In this document: positions 45,701-53,980 of the stretch, piece by piece
Layout of the letters: each line of letters opens with the position of its first letter
How positions within the stretch are numbered: the first letter of the stretch is position 1
Assembly (NCBI GenBank): GCA_033964015.1
Contig: CM066925.1
Coordinates: 13,883,270 to 13,947,269, forward strand
Length of the DNA: 64,000 nucleotides
From: Scolanthus callimorphus
Lineage: Eukaryota; Cnidaria; Anthozoa; Actiniaria; Edwardsiidae
Direction: 5' to 3'
Made by a program: the position numbers and the translations under genes
The notes under the pieces: generated by a model
What the model saw: the letters and a program-made list of their open reading frames with translations, nothing else
What the model was told of the DNA's origin: nothing
Database searches by the model: none

Positions 45701-48700
45701 GTGTTGCTATGTTTCGTTTAAGCCCTGCGTTCAGTCCAGGCAAGAAAATCTATGGGTCCCGACCAAATACCTAACGTTGTGCTCAAGATATTCGCTCCGG
45801 AGCTCGCCCCAGTCCTCGCCGATATGTACAACGCGTCCCTCCGCGAAGGGTACTTGCCAGCCCTGCTCAAGAGTGCGATTGGCCGTCCACTACCTAAACA
45901 GACCCCTGCCAAGACCATAGAAGATGACATCCGGCCCGTCTCTCTCACCTGCCAGACGGCAAAACTGATGGAAGGATTTACGCTAGTGAGAATGTTACCT
46001 GATATACTGTGCGATCTCGACCCAAAGCATTTGCTGTTGCTGGCAAATCAACCTGTCATGCAATTAGCTATCTCCTTCACCTCACGCTTGAGGCACTTGA
46101 CAACGGCAACTGCTGGGTCAGATTATTTTTCGCAGATTTCCGCAAGGCTTTTGACCTTATAGACCATAACATCTTACTAAACAAGCTTAAGTCCTTTAAT
46201 GTACACCCATGTTTACTGAGATGGGTCGCTGCATTTCTGCTAGATAGGTCCCAGTGCATCAAGATCGCGCTTTCAACATCCCCACTTTTGCCCCTTAGTG
46301 GTGGCATCCCTCAAGGGACCAAGCTCAGCCCCATCTTATTTGCAATTATGGTCAACGACTTGGTAAAGGGGTGGGGTCCCAGAGTAAAATATGTAGACGA
46401 TCTTACAGTTATGGAGATAGTGCCTCGCAACTCCCCCTCCATATTGGATAGTATTGTCAACGATATTCAATGCTTTGCTTCAAGGAATAACATGCGCTTA
46501 AATCCAAAAAAGTGCAAAACAATGGCGGTGGATTTCTTGAAGTATAACAGTTTCGTCTGTCCCCCCCTTTCCATCGGCGGTGCAGTAATTGAATGCGTCA
46601 AGTCGTTCAAGTTCCTGGGTATATATATATCAAACGACTTGTCTTGGGGGAGCAGACGGACTATATAATCAAGAAAGCCAACCGAAGAATGTATGCTCTT
46701 AGAACGCTAAAGCGATCAGGTGTCTCGAAAACAGATTTGGTGAAGGTGTACTGCACGCTCATCCGACCTCTTCTGGAGTATGCTACTCCTGCGTATGCCA
46801 ATCTGCCCCAGTATCTATCGCATGCTATAGAAAAGGTACAGAAACGCGCGTTGGCCATGGTCTTTCCAGACCTAGCGTATTCAGAGGCTCTCTCTGCCGC
46901 CAATATCGCCACGCTAGCTAATAGGCGCGATGAAGCGTGCAGCCATTTCATAGAATCATTAACACCAGCGAATCCATTGTACTGTTTAGTTAGAAGCCGC
47001 TTGGAATATAAGAACAACCCATACAACTTGAGAAATACTACAAAAACTACCATCAAACGTACAAATACGGACCGTTTTGGGAAATTCACTACGAGCTACT
47101 TTGCTTATTATCTTAATTATGTATAATTATTGTCGTCATATATTACCTATAATTCAGTGTTCTACACTGCGAGAGGTACTATTTAATAAACGAATTATCT
47201 ATCTATCTATCTTCTCAAGTTAAATACTAATTTGTCTACTGAATCAATTAAATTGGTGCTTGAACGTAGTGCGCAGAATCGAACTAAGTTTCCTCATTAA
47301 CGTGGTTCGTAACGAGTGTGGGCGCGCGAACGTTGTTGCCACCGAGCAATAAAAGTACTTTCCGCGTGCTCTCTGCTTTCTTACAAACACGAGGGGGATG
47401 TTGTGAGAACTGATCAAACTTGAAATTTCAAGTTTTATCAGTTCGACCAACATTCCCCGAGTGTAGAAAGTATTTTTATTGCTTTTAGAAAATAACGTAC
47501 ACGCGCGAAATCGTTGCGTGACAATCGTGTTTCTCAGGTCTCTTACAAACACGCCTTTTAACCAATCAGATTGCGCACATTCACAATATAAAATAGGTGT
47601 TATTTTTGAAATTGTTATAACACTGATTGATTGCCAATGTGTGATAAAATGCATAAATTTTGGTTTGAAATGGCTGAAATGAATGATCACGTAGCGCGAT
47701 ATGCAGCGCTGTGATAGGCTAATAAAAAAAAAGATGAACCAATGAACCAATGAATGAACCAATCAAATGCGAATCCTAGTGGATCACGTGTCATAAGGCG
47801 CGAGCAGCCCGAGTGGTCGTCCGAGTAGAAATGTCCGAACTCTTCGCTTCTTTACAAGAATTCGAGAAGAAAAGAGCTTTTTCAAGCAGCCATATGTTTG
47901 TAACCCCCATAACAGACACACAAAGATGTTTCTAAAGCCTAAAAAAGAGTTAGGGGGCAGTTAGGATCGATAAGGACAGAGTTGGGATGCTTTGTAAAGA
48001 GAGAAAATATGGTCGTACGAAACGGCATCCAGACGACTGGTGTAGGTCAGTGTTTCAACTTTACTAGCTATTTAATGCCTATCATCCGCGCAGTTACTGT
48101 TCCACAATTCCAAAATACTAAAAAAAGATTTTGTTATTTAATGTTTACCACTGTATGTATTGCTACGCGACCTCAAAATTCACTGTTGCGATGGGTGACT
48201 TATGCCTTCTCATTCCAACTGAAATAACTTAACCTGGACATTTTCTCTTGCCGTGGAATATTGACAGGAAGAGGGACAAAATATTCAACCTCAGCTACCA
48301 AAATGTATCTTTTGAAACGGCAGGGTATGTTAGTTTTTAGTTTTTCGAGTTCTGTAGTTCTTATATTAGTCATTGTTTTATTGCATGGATAAAGTTTTTG
48401 CTTTCGTTGACGTTGTCGTTGTCTTATGAAAGACAAAAACTGAAACCACCCATAGACTAGTCAAAATTTATCTGTGGAATGCATCTATCTGCCCGTATTT
48501 CTGTTTGTCTGTATTAAAAGCCAACTACTAGGTATTAATTAAGCAATAAAAGTACTTTCCGCGTGCTCTTTGCTTTCTTACAAACACGAGGGGGATGTTG
48601 GGAGAACTGATCAAAACTTGAAAGACACGAGCCGAAGGCGAGTGTCTTTCAAGTTTTATCAGTTCGACCAACATTACCCGAGTGTTTGTAAGAAACCAGA

Positions 48701-51700
48701 GAGCACGCAGAAAGTATTTTTATTGCTTTTAGAAAATAACATACACACGCGCGACAGCGTTGCGTGACAATCGTGTTTCTCAGGTCTCTTACAAACACGC
48801 TTTTTAACCAATCAGAATGCGCACATTCACAATACAACATAGGTGTTATTTTCTAATACAATTTAGCATGCCCTTACATACCTCCCTGCAAGCCATTTGC
48901 AAGGCCTTGCGATTCTCAAAGTAGGTATTGTAGTCTTTCAATCTGGGAATGATCTCATTCCTGTATTGAACAATAGGGGGCATATACAGTTAAATCCAAA
49001 AAAACAATTAATAATGACAATAATAACATTAATAATAAACTTTATTACAGCTGTTTGCAGAAAACTTTTCCATGCCAGGTTGTGAAGATGGCTTACAGTA
49101 TTCCAACTAAGATTCCCAAGTGCAGATATGAAGCGGTAATACACAGCAAAAGCTGTATTACATGGTTGAAAGCTGTATTTTGGCCTTACGTTTTCTAGTA
49201 AATCTTGAAAATCAAAGAAAATATTTTTGTTCGTTTTATAATAAACAACTCACTAGATGTTTTTTTTCATGTAATATGGCCGAAAATTTTACTCGTTGCT
49301 CGCATTTTTCCTCACCCCTGCGGGGCTCGAAAAAATATGTCCACAACTCAAAAAATATCCGCCCGTATTGCACGAAAGAATGTCTAATAAGATATATGTA
49401 TTATTAATTTGTACCTAATAGCCTCCTGTTCCACTTGTGAGAGTTTCTCTTCCCCCAAATGTTTGTGTGACTCTGTACCTCCATGACCGTAGCCACCAGG
49501 GCCAAACAAGAGGCTATAACATGGCAGATTGCAGTAGGGGATGCCACGGTGCTGTAGATGAAAAACAAAACATTGTATCACATCAACCAAGGCTTAGACT
49601 ATATAAACAATTAGAAAACTTTTCTCTTTTAAGACCACACAAGGGGTATCAAATAGTCAAATCCGAACTTTTCGAACAGGCAAACACCTTGTTTTGGAAT
49701 GAGTGAATGATGTGTTTATTACTTCCCAATCTCAGCTCTATATATAAGAATGAATTACTGGGTTCTGGAAAAAAGGGAAAATTGCAAATATGGAAATGTT
49801 ACTTAGAACATCAACTTTTTATACAGCAAATCTGACCCCACTCTTTATAAGGTTAGAAACTCATCAATTCCAAGATTCCGAGCAGCAAACAGTACTTTCT
49901 ACAAATTCGAACATTGAACGTTGGTTTTTGAAAGAGTGAGCATTTAATTCTAACATCGACAGAAATTTGCAAACATCAAGCTTTTTTTTCAAGAGATTTT
50001 TTTAGAGAAGCACCCTCCTATTATTTTATATTTTGGCATTCCTTTAGAAAATCATACAAAACAAGTCTCCCCACCCCTTTGATTCCTATCTCCTTCTGTG
50101 ATTATGGTGTAATGATTATTTTTCTGCAATGTGTGTTTCCAAAAAAATATCCATACCCCCCACGGAAGGGTGTTGAGAAATGACCCCCCACCCCACCCCT
50201 CTGGAATTTCTGAAGAAAATTACAGTATTTGTATGGAAATGGAAAATATCAGGTAAATTGACCCCCACCCCTCTGGAATTTCCAATCCCTTCCGTAGGGG
50301 GGGGGGGATATTTGTTGGAAACACAGGAACAGAAGTAACAGATAGAGAAACACAGCGAGCACAAATCTATACATCTGCTTTTTAACATAAAATCACTGCA
50401 GAGATACTGCAACTCAGAAAGAGGCTTGAGTCCTAGTATTATATAATGTTATAAAACTTTGCAGTTGCTAAAAAAGACACATCAAACATTGTCTGGAAAT
50501 CCAACATCTATAATTGTACATACTTAGTTTATATAAACAATGCAACAAAAGCACATGGCAATAAAATCATCAGCCAAAGTGCATGCAAATGTAGCTCAAC
50601 ATTAGATAGTCAGTCAAACAGAGGGTAGCAGTATTTGAATAAAAGGTAGACAGCATAATCAAAATTCCCATGGGCTAGCTAAAGTCATTAACAAATGACA
50701 GAATAATATGTCAGTGCATGAAATGTAGTACTCTTTTTGTGAGGGTGGCAAATCAATACACCAGAAAACCTGTTAATGTCAAGTGAAAAACCACAATGCC
50801 ATGTGGCTAGTTCCCCTTAAGAACTACGTATTGTGCAATTTTGAAGCCAAAGAGGAAAAAAATGAAAATTTGGATTTTTTTGGGTCAAATATGGTATAAA
50901 ACCATATCCCTGGCAATTGCAAATCTCTTTGAAAATGTTTTACAAACAATTAACAATATTCAATCAGATTATGTTATGTTTCATGTGCTTGCAAGAAATA
51001 TTTTGGTGGTACAACATCTCTCCATCTATAAAATTGTGTATTAAATATCTGAAAAGGAAAAGAGAAGAATAGCATGAAGACAGTCCACTGCAGTCCTGCA
51101 TACTGCAATTTTCTATGTCTATAATATCCTTCCCTTCAAAAAAATACCTCACTAGTTTGTAGTTTTTTTTAACAAGAAAGCTGCCACTTTGTCAATGTGA
51201 TGATGGCTGGAGCATCAACTTCAAAACATCATTTAATCTGAATCTTTAAAACTTAAATACTGAAAATCAGCATAACCAGCCTTAAATAAAATACTAGAAA
51301 TGTTAGTTACCATCCACGTTGCTAAGACATGAGGAACAGACTTTTGAAGAAGAAGAAAAACATCTGTTTCCATTTGTGTTCCTTACTGAATATAAAATGA
51401 CATTGCATGTCTGATATACCATACTGTATGAGCACATGGTCCTTAAAATTAACATGACAAAAAGGCTAAATAGCAGCTTCCATCAAAACAATTATTCCCT
51501 GTGCACTTAAGGGGTGTCAGTAGAGATAATTACACCAAAGAATTTAAACAAAACTAATAGTGTTGCTGGTAGCCAGATGGGGCATATAGCCAGGAATTTT
51601 AATAAGGGGGGCCCAAGATACTGCCCTTTTTAAGACATTTTCTCATATTTTAAATTATGTCCCATACATTTACTGTAATTTTGTTTGCAAAAAAATTGGT

Positions 51701-53863
51701 GGAGGGCAGCCCCTTGGGCCCTCTTCCAGCTACGCCCTGGTCAGATCCCAACTCTCTTAGTTCACTATATCATCTATGGCAACCAACAAAATTGTAATTA
51801 ATTGAACCTACCTCCCATGTTTTTCATTTCTATGGCTGGCTAATGTATGAATATTATCCACCGCTAGGTAAGTACACAACGTGTAATTATCAAAAAAGAT
51901 CCATACTCCAAATGGAGGGAATTTGTCTAAGGAGTCCCCAACCCTTTGGAACTTCCAAAAATAAGAGCGTAACTGGGGTGCTTACCATTGGTAAAGGAAA
52001 ACCGGTTGGTTTGATCAGCGTCGAATGGTACAAAATCTTCCGGTTGGGATGAAATACCGAGTGGAATGGCGCTTACCATTCGCTTGTTCGCATTTCGGTT
52101 GGGATCGGCTACCTTATTTGGTCATAAAACCGGTTGGAGTGCCAATGGTACAAACCATTCCGATCGGTTTGTTCCAACTGGAACGGCGAGACAACCTCTG
52201 AAGCTGAACCTCTCGTACCAACCGAAATGACCGAAACATCGACTGTACCATTGGAATCCCAACCGAAATTACCGGTTTTTCGTGACCAATGGTAAGCACC
52301 CCCAGAGACACCACATCACAGAACTCTCTAATACTAAAATTATAAGACCCCACTGAAATACTGGATAACACATATTTTCTCTAAAAATACAAAATACAAA
52401 TTATGTTTAGTGACAGACACTCCACTCAAACTGAAACCAAACATCTAAGATATGAACACAACATATTAAGACTCCCAAATGGCAGAGAGGCAACCAGTTG
52501 GCTCAAGCGTGGCAGAGAAGTCAATCCTGGCATTGCAATTTACAACCTGACCTCTAACAGGATTTCTTCTTGGTACCAAGAAAGAAATCCTGTTAGAGGT
52601 CAGCGAGTGGGACTTGAACTCGGATCACTGGATTGCAAGTTTGACGTGCTGACCAGTCGGCCACACTGCCTCCCTAAATGGACAATTCTAGCTATAAGCC
52701 TGTGCATTGAATCGCCCATTGAATCGCCCATTCAATGTTGACATTTTTGCAATTTTATTTCAAATAATGTTCCATTCGCTCATTGATATTCATTTATGAT
52801 GTGTTATGCTAATGAGATAAAAATGTAAACAAAAAATACTATTATCAGATACCGGCATGAAAAGAAAAGTTCCATGTTAAATCATTTCTAAATTTCTGTG
52901 CAACATCCCGTTGGAGGTGTAAATATTTATCACAACTGCTGTTGTGATTTAAATACATATTTACTATTATTTTGTTTGCCAGCAGGGGAGATTGTAGATA
53001 TTTATTATAGAGAAGTATGAAATTTACATAAATTCTAAAGATAATATTTTAAACTATGTGTTAGATAAAACAAAATGCTATAGCCAATATTATTTTTATT
53101 TCAAGGACCCCTTATTAGAATCTAAAAGAAAACAAGTTCCTGTAATAAAATTAATTTCAAAATACAGATGTGATTGAATACTAAATAACATCATAATATT
53201 TACTCGACTTGGCATACCAATAAATTTGTGTTTGCTGGAGATGAGTGGGTTTATGAAAAGCATATCGCTTGTTTACATTTGATTCCTCAAGTCACAACTA
53301 TTATGTATGTACATGTACTAGAAGTAGAGAAGCTCGTGGCTGATCGTTCGAAACGTTCTGTTTCACGGATCAAAACAATGGCACTTCGTGGGATATTGAA
53401 TTGCATATAAAAAAGTCTATACATTTATTATTATTGTTCTACAAAAATATAGAAAGGGGCACACATTAAGATAAGTACAAGAAAGAAAATGTAAAGTAAA
53501 AGTCAATTTGAGTACTCACTTCCGAGTGCTGTCCGGGGTTTAGTCTTTTCCCGCATTCTTCGCATCTCAAGCAACCGGGATGCCAGACTTTCCCAAGAGA
53601 ATTACGTTGCTCAGCTAAAAAATAAATTCAAATAACACATAAGGATTAACAATATTTGATTCAAACGCAATTTGATGGGATTAAAACGCAACCGCGATGG
53701 GCAATTCGCGTGATGTTTGTAAAGTATAGCAAGCCGTTGAGCTCTGAAGGAGCCCGCTGCAGTTCGCGGTTACAAAATGAAATAAAACTTGAGTTGTACG
53801 CTTAATTTCGAAGAATCACTCACCAAAGTACACTAATTTGCAACATTTATGACATTCCGTCAT
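33705..53863 (-). CDS. LIM-RASSF: LIM, Ras-association and SARAH adaptor (gene span)
   Basis: Twelve coding exons (listed separately), total 1,122 bp and 373 residues, all phases matching. Residues 4-56 form a CRIP-type LIM domain with zinc ligands C4, C7, H25, C28 and C31, C34, C52, C56. Residues about 92-145 match the RASSF2/4 N-terminal block ([12 protein letters not shown], then [17 protein letters not shown], equivalent to the vertebrate WGLRRPIRL region). Residues about 232-315 are the Ras-association domain ([43 protein letters not shown]). Residues 322-370 are a SARAH helix. RASSF proteins bind Ras-like GTPases by RA and Hippo/MST kinases by SARAH. Fly RASSF is known to carry an N-terminal LIM domain, which vertebrate RASSF1-6 lack, so this looks like the ancestral form. 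A CRE-like TGACGTCA lies 110 bp before the ATG. Recognition is by my reading of motifs; no search was run. Confidence 0.9.
34018..34765 (+). mobile_element. non-autonomous TIR element with open frame
   Basis: GGGTGTTCACATGAGAGAGG on the left and ATTTTCATGTGAACAGCCCC on the right are inverted tips, with GTAGGGTTTCCCTAC-type palindromes in both arms. An internal frame (34255-34752, 165 codons) contains [20 protein letters not shown], which loosely resembles the start of a Myb/SANT-like DNA-binding domain. The last 50 codons read through the inverted arm. It lies in the intron between RASSF exons 11 and 12. Confidence 0.65.
34865..34962 (-). CDS. LIM-RASSF exon 11, SARAH N-terminus
   Basis: It encodes [32 protein letters not shown]. 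Acceptor TTCTTATAG, donor AATG|GTAAGT (phase 0 to 2). YI-F-PVL followed by an EEEE-rich amphipathic helix is the RASSF SARAH signature. Confidence 0.94.
35039..35430. mobile_element. foldback element with perfect 22 bp core palindrome
   Basis: Centre: GTTTAATGTTGTGGTGGGCA and AC, one T, then the exact reverse complement (35210-35254). Outer arms are diverged but alignable (AATGGGGAGTTTGAAGGTGT against ACACCTGCAAACTCCCCATT). It lies between RASSF exons 10 and 11. Confidence 0.8.
35530..35800 (+). repeat. dispersed repeat shared with 41.3-41.9 kb
   Basis: ACCAAAACTTGCAGATGTTC, AGAAACATCGTTCTCTTGAT and the tail CCACAGGCAACTCGAGCGG recur at 41480-41560 and, inverted, at 41600-41760. No coding function seen. 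Confidence 0.6.
35944..36000 (-). CDS. LIM-RASSF exon 10, end of RA domain
   Basis: It encodes [19 protein letters not shown]. Acceptor CTCATTCAG, donor GAG|GTGAGT, phase 0 at both ends. KIYIME is the last RA strand as in KIFLME of RASSF2. Confidence 0.94.
36023..37682. mobile_element. 1.66 kb near-perfect palindrome (foldback transposon)
   Basis: The tips are AATTAAGGTGGCTCCCGAG and its reverse complement. Two arms of about 800 bp mirror each other with only scattered differences around a spacer at about 36826-36880; for example AGTAGGAGAGCTCTTCAGGA pairs with TCCCGAAGAGCTCTCCTACT. Neither arm codes for protein. It fills about 93% of the intron between RASSF exons 9 and 10. Confidence 0.93.
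37785..37849 (-). CDS. LIM-RASSF exon 9, RA domain
   Basis: It encodes [20 protein letters not shown] and E. Acceptor GTTTGTAG, donor GAG|GTGAGA (phase 1 to 0). [11 protein letters not shown] matches the RASSF RA core L-x-R-L-L-x-GPS. Confidence 0.94.
38041..38092 (-). CDS. LIM-RASSF exon 8, RA domain
   Basis: It encodes [17 protein letters not shown]. Acceptor CCACGCAG, donor GGAT|GTAAGT (phase 0 to 1). It matches the D/N-P-x-KFALY segment of RASSF RA domains. A (CAT)n stretch lies just below in the intron (37960-38010). Confidence 0.94.
38203..38316 (-). CDS. LIM-RASSF exon 7, start of RA domain
   Basis: It encodes [38 protein letters not shown]. Acceptor CTCTTGTAG, donor CAG|GTATGA, phase 0 at both ends. 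The first RA strand and T-REVI helix are clear. Confidence 0.94.
38991..39048. repeat. short hairpin
   Basis: TTCTCCCGGGAGAATATAGT and TTTTCTCCCGGGAGACC flank a 30-40 bp spacer; each tip is itself palindromic (CTCCCGGGAG). Confidence 0.6.
39119..39722. mobile_element. TIR element, about 600 bp
   Basis: TGCACCAGTCAACTGACAGC and CCCGCACCCCCCATTCGCGC on the left are mirrored by GCGCGAATGGGAGGGTGCGG and GGCTGTCAATTGACTGGTGC on the right, giving inverted ends of about 50 bp. Interior is non-coding. It lies between RASSF exons 6 and 7. Confidence 0.82.
40383..40514 (-). CDS. LIM-RASSF exon 6, basic linker
   Basis: It encodes [40 protein letters not shown] and TSSK. Acceptor CTTTCCACAG, donor AAG|GTGTGT, phase 0 at both ends. 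Another frame is also open, but only this one joins exons 5 and 7 in phase. [10 protein letters not shown] resembles RHRFSINGHF of vertebrate RASSF2. Confidence 0.88.
41046..41237 (-). CDS. LIM-RASSF exon 5, WGLR block
   Basis: It encodes [40 protein letters not shown] and a Lys/Glu-rich end. Acceptor CTTTCCTTAG, donor ATG|GTATGT, phase 0 at both ends. The first 22 residues match the RASSF2/4 F-I-V-E-G-LLNISWGLRRPI segment. Confidence 0.93.
41455..41870. repeat. inverted repeat of a dispersed element
   Basis: CCAAAACTTGCAGATACTCG and AGAAACATCGTCCTCTTTGG at 41482-41522 are mirrored by AGAACGATGTTCTTCGAATA and CCTGCAAGTTTTGGTGG at 41630-41672. Same family as 35530-35800. It ends next to the long-TIR element. 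Confidence 0.6.
42680..45067. other. interior of the long-TIR element, unidentified
   Basis: It contains a partly duplicated unit on the minus strand ([14 protein letters not shown] at about 42990-43040 against [14 protein letters not shown] at about 43320-43370), a GC-rich patch (43760-44000) including CCGCCCGCCATCTCTGGGG, a G-rich inverted patch (44040-44220), and a frame at 44530-44820 with [16 protein letters not shown]. None shows a catalytic motif that I know; any of them may be a remnant of the element's own gene. Confidence 0.4.
45721..47212 (+). pseudogene. 5'-truncated non-LTR retrotransposon, reverse transcriptase
   Basis: Frames at 45752-46162, 46009-46668 and 46593-47126 together give one reverse transcriptase: [20 protein letters not shown], then [40 protein letters not shown], the catalytic [14 protein letters not shown] and FKFLGIYIS, then the thumb region [15 protein letters not shown]. 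Two frameshifts (about 46020-46035 and 46640-46650) break it, and the endonuclease is missing. The 3' end is (TATC)n, as in CR1/L2-like LINEs. The insertion replaced about six bases of the host element arm (CGTTTAAG, then TTCTCAAGTT). Confidence 0.9.
47345..47608 (-). mobile_element. hairpin MITE, family A, copy 4
   Basis: It is inverted relative to copies 1-3 and starts 23 bp after the long-TIR element. A deletion joins GAGTG directly to TAGAAAGTATTTTTATTGCT, removing part of the second stem. Confidence 0.8.
48537..48857 (-). mobile_element. hairpin MITE, family A, copy 5
   Basis: Full-length inverted copy with both stems and the GCCGAAGGCGAGTGTCTTTC centre. It ends 25 bp before RASSF exon 4 (low-coordinate side), close to that exon's donor. 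Confidence 0.85.
48882..48960 (-). CDS. LIM-RASSF exon 4
   Basis: It encodes [26 protein letters not shown]. Acceptor TTCAATACAG (phase 2), donor GAG|GTATGT (phase 0). It aligns with the RASSF2 segment NELLLHLKTYNLYYEGQNLQ, which links the LIM exons to the RASSF exons. Confidence 0.92.
49415..49551 (-). CDS. LIM-RASSF exon 3, second half of LIM
   Basis: It encodes [32 protein letters not shown] and [13 protein letters not shown]. Acceptor CATCTACAG (phase 0), donor TTAG|GTACAA (phase 2). PYCNLPCY...FGPGGYG-GG matches CRIP family proteins. Confidence 0.94.
50131..50325. mobile_element. MITE
   Basis: GTGTTTCCAAAAAAATATCC and GGATATTTGTTGGAAACAC are inverted ends. CACGGAAGGG and CCCTTCCGTAG follow inside, and ACCCCTCTGGAATTTC occurs twice. 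Confidence 0.78.
51973..52303. mobile_element. MITE with internal palindromic units
   Basis: CTGGGGTGCTTACCATTGGT on the left is mirrored by ACCAATGGTAAGCACCCCCAG on the right (one base longer G run). Inside, CGGTTGG and AATGGTACAA/TTGTACCATT units recur in both orientations. Confidence 0.83.
52478..52572 (+). repeat. tRNA-like SINE, decayed copy
   Basis: GGCAGAGAGGCAACCAGTTG and ACAACCTGACCTCTAACAGG correspond to the minus-strand copy at 52576-52680 read from its tRNA-like end, but the box B region (CATTGCAATTTACAACC) has lost its consensus. Confidence 0.5.
52576..52680 (-). repeat. tRNA-derived SINE head with boxes A and B
   Basis: Read on the minus strand: GGCAGTGTGGCCGACTGGTC (box A, TGGCCGACTGG) and GAGTTCAAGTCCC (box B, close to GGTTCGANTCC) about 35 bp apart, the spacing of a tRNA gene. 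The acceptor stem does not pair well, so I read a SINE promoter and not a tRNA gene. It is joined to the copy at 52478-52572 by a perfect-armed hairpin centred near 52574. Confidence 0.6.
53520..53614 (-). CDS. LIM-RASSF exon 2, LIM centre
   Basis: It encodes [20 protein letters not shown] and [11 protein letters not shown]. Acceptor TTTTTTAG (phase 1), donor GAA|GTGAGT (phase 0). H25, C28, C31 and C34 are here; SLGK-WH-x2-CL-C is the CRIP pattern. Confidence 0.95.
53824..53863 (-). CDS. LIM-RASSF exon 1, start codon
   Basis: ATG at 53861-53863, frame [13 protein letters not shown], donor TTTG|GTGAGT (phase 1). C4 and C7 are the first zinc ligands. CRIP1 starts in the same way (short stretch, C-x2-C, then VYFAE), which fixes the start. 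Confidence 0.93.
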
Positions 53864-53972
53864 TCCTAAGTGAAGGAATTAAGCGAAAATTGGGTAATTC
53901 AGTAACGAAAAGCCGAAAACAACATTGTCACAACTAAAGCCAGTCAGTGTATGGAAAATGGAATACTCCGCG

Positions 53973-53980
53973 TGACGTCA
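53973..53980. promoter_or_regulatory. CRE-like palindrome upstream of LIM-RASSF
   Basis: TGACGTCA, the full CREB/ATF consensus, lies 110 bp before the start codon in the expected promoter position. The same octamer is frequent in repeats of this window, so function is uncertain. Confidence 0.35.

Larger units (their letters stand above)
41878..47322. mobile_element. 5.4 kb element with 0.8 kb inverted arms and nested LINE
   Basis: The left arm (41878-42677) and right arm (45068-47322, split by a LINE at 45721-47212) are reverse complements. Outer tips: CACACTCGTTACGAACCACG and its mirror; inner ends: CATTCAGATATGG and CCATATCTGAATGG. The arms differ at scattered bases. Interior 42680-45070 has no transposase I recognise. 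It lies in the intron between RASSF exons 4 and 5. Confidence 0.88.
49715..53519. other. RASSF intron 2 remainder
   Basis: Apart from the MITEs (50131-50325, 51973-52303) and the SINE pair (52478-52680), the stretch is AT-rich with no exon that fits the phase 0 junction between exons 2 and 3. TTAGTTACCATCCACGTTGC at 51305 recurs with one change at 54973. Confidence 0.5.

Noticed and set aside
45752..47126. Active retrotransposon
   Set aside because: Two frameshifts, no endonuclease domain and 5' truncation show a dead copy.
52600..52672. Functional tRNA gene on the minus strand
   Set aside because: Boxes A and B are present but the acceptor stem pairs poorly, and the unit continues into a hairpin and an inverted second copy, as in a SINE.
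49384..53863. Separate CRIP1-like gene
   Set aside because: Exon 3 has a donor in phase 2 that joins exon 4, whose sequence is RASSF-like, and the whole set of 12 exons is in phase to a SARAH stop codon. A CRIP gene should end shortly after the glycine-rich segment.
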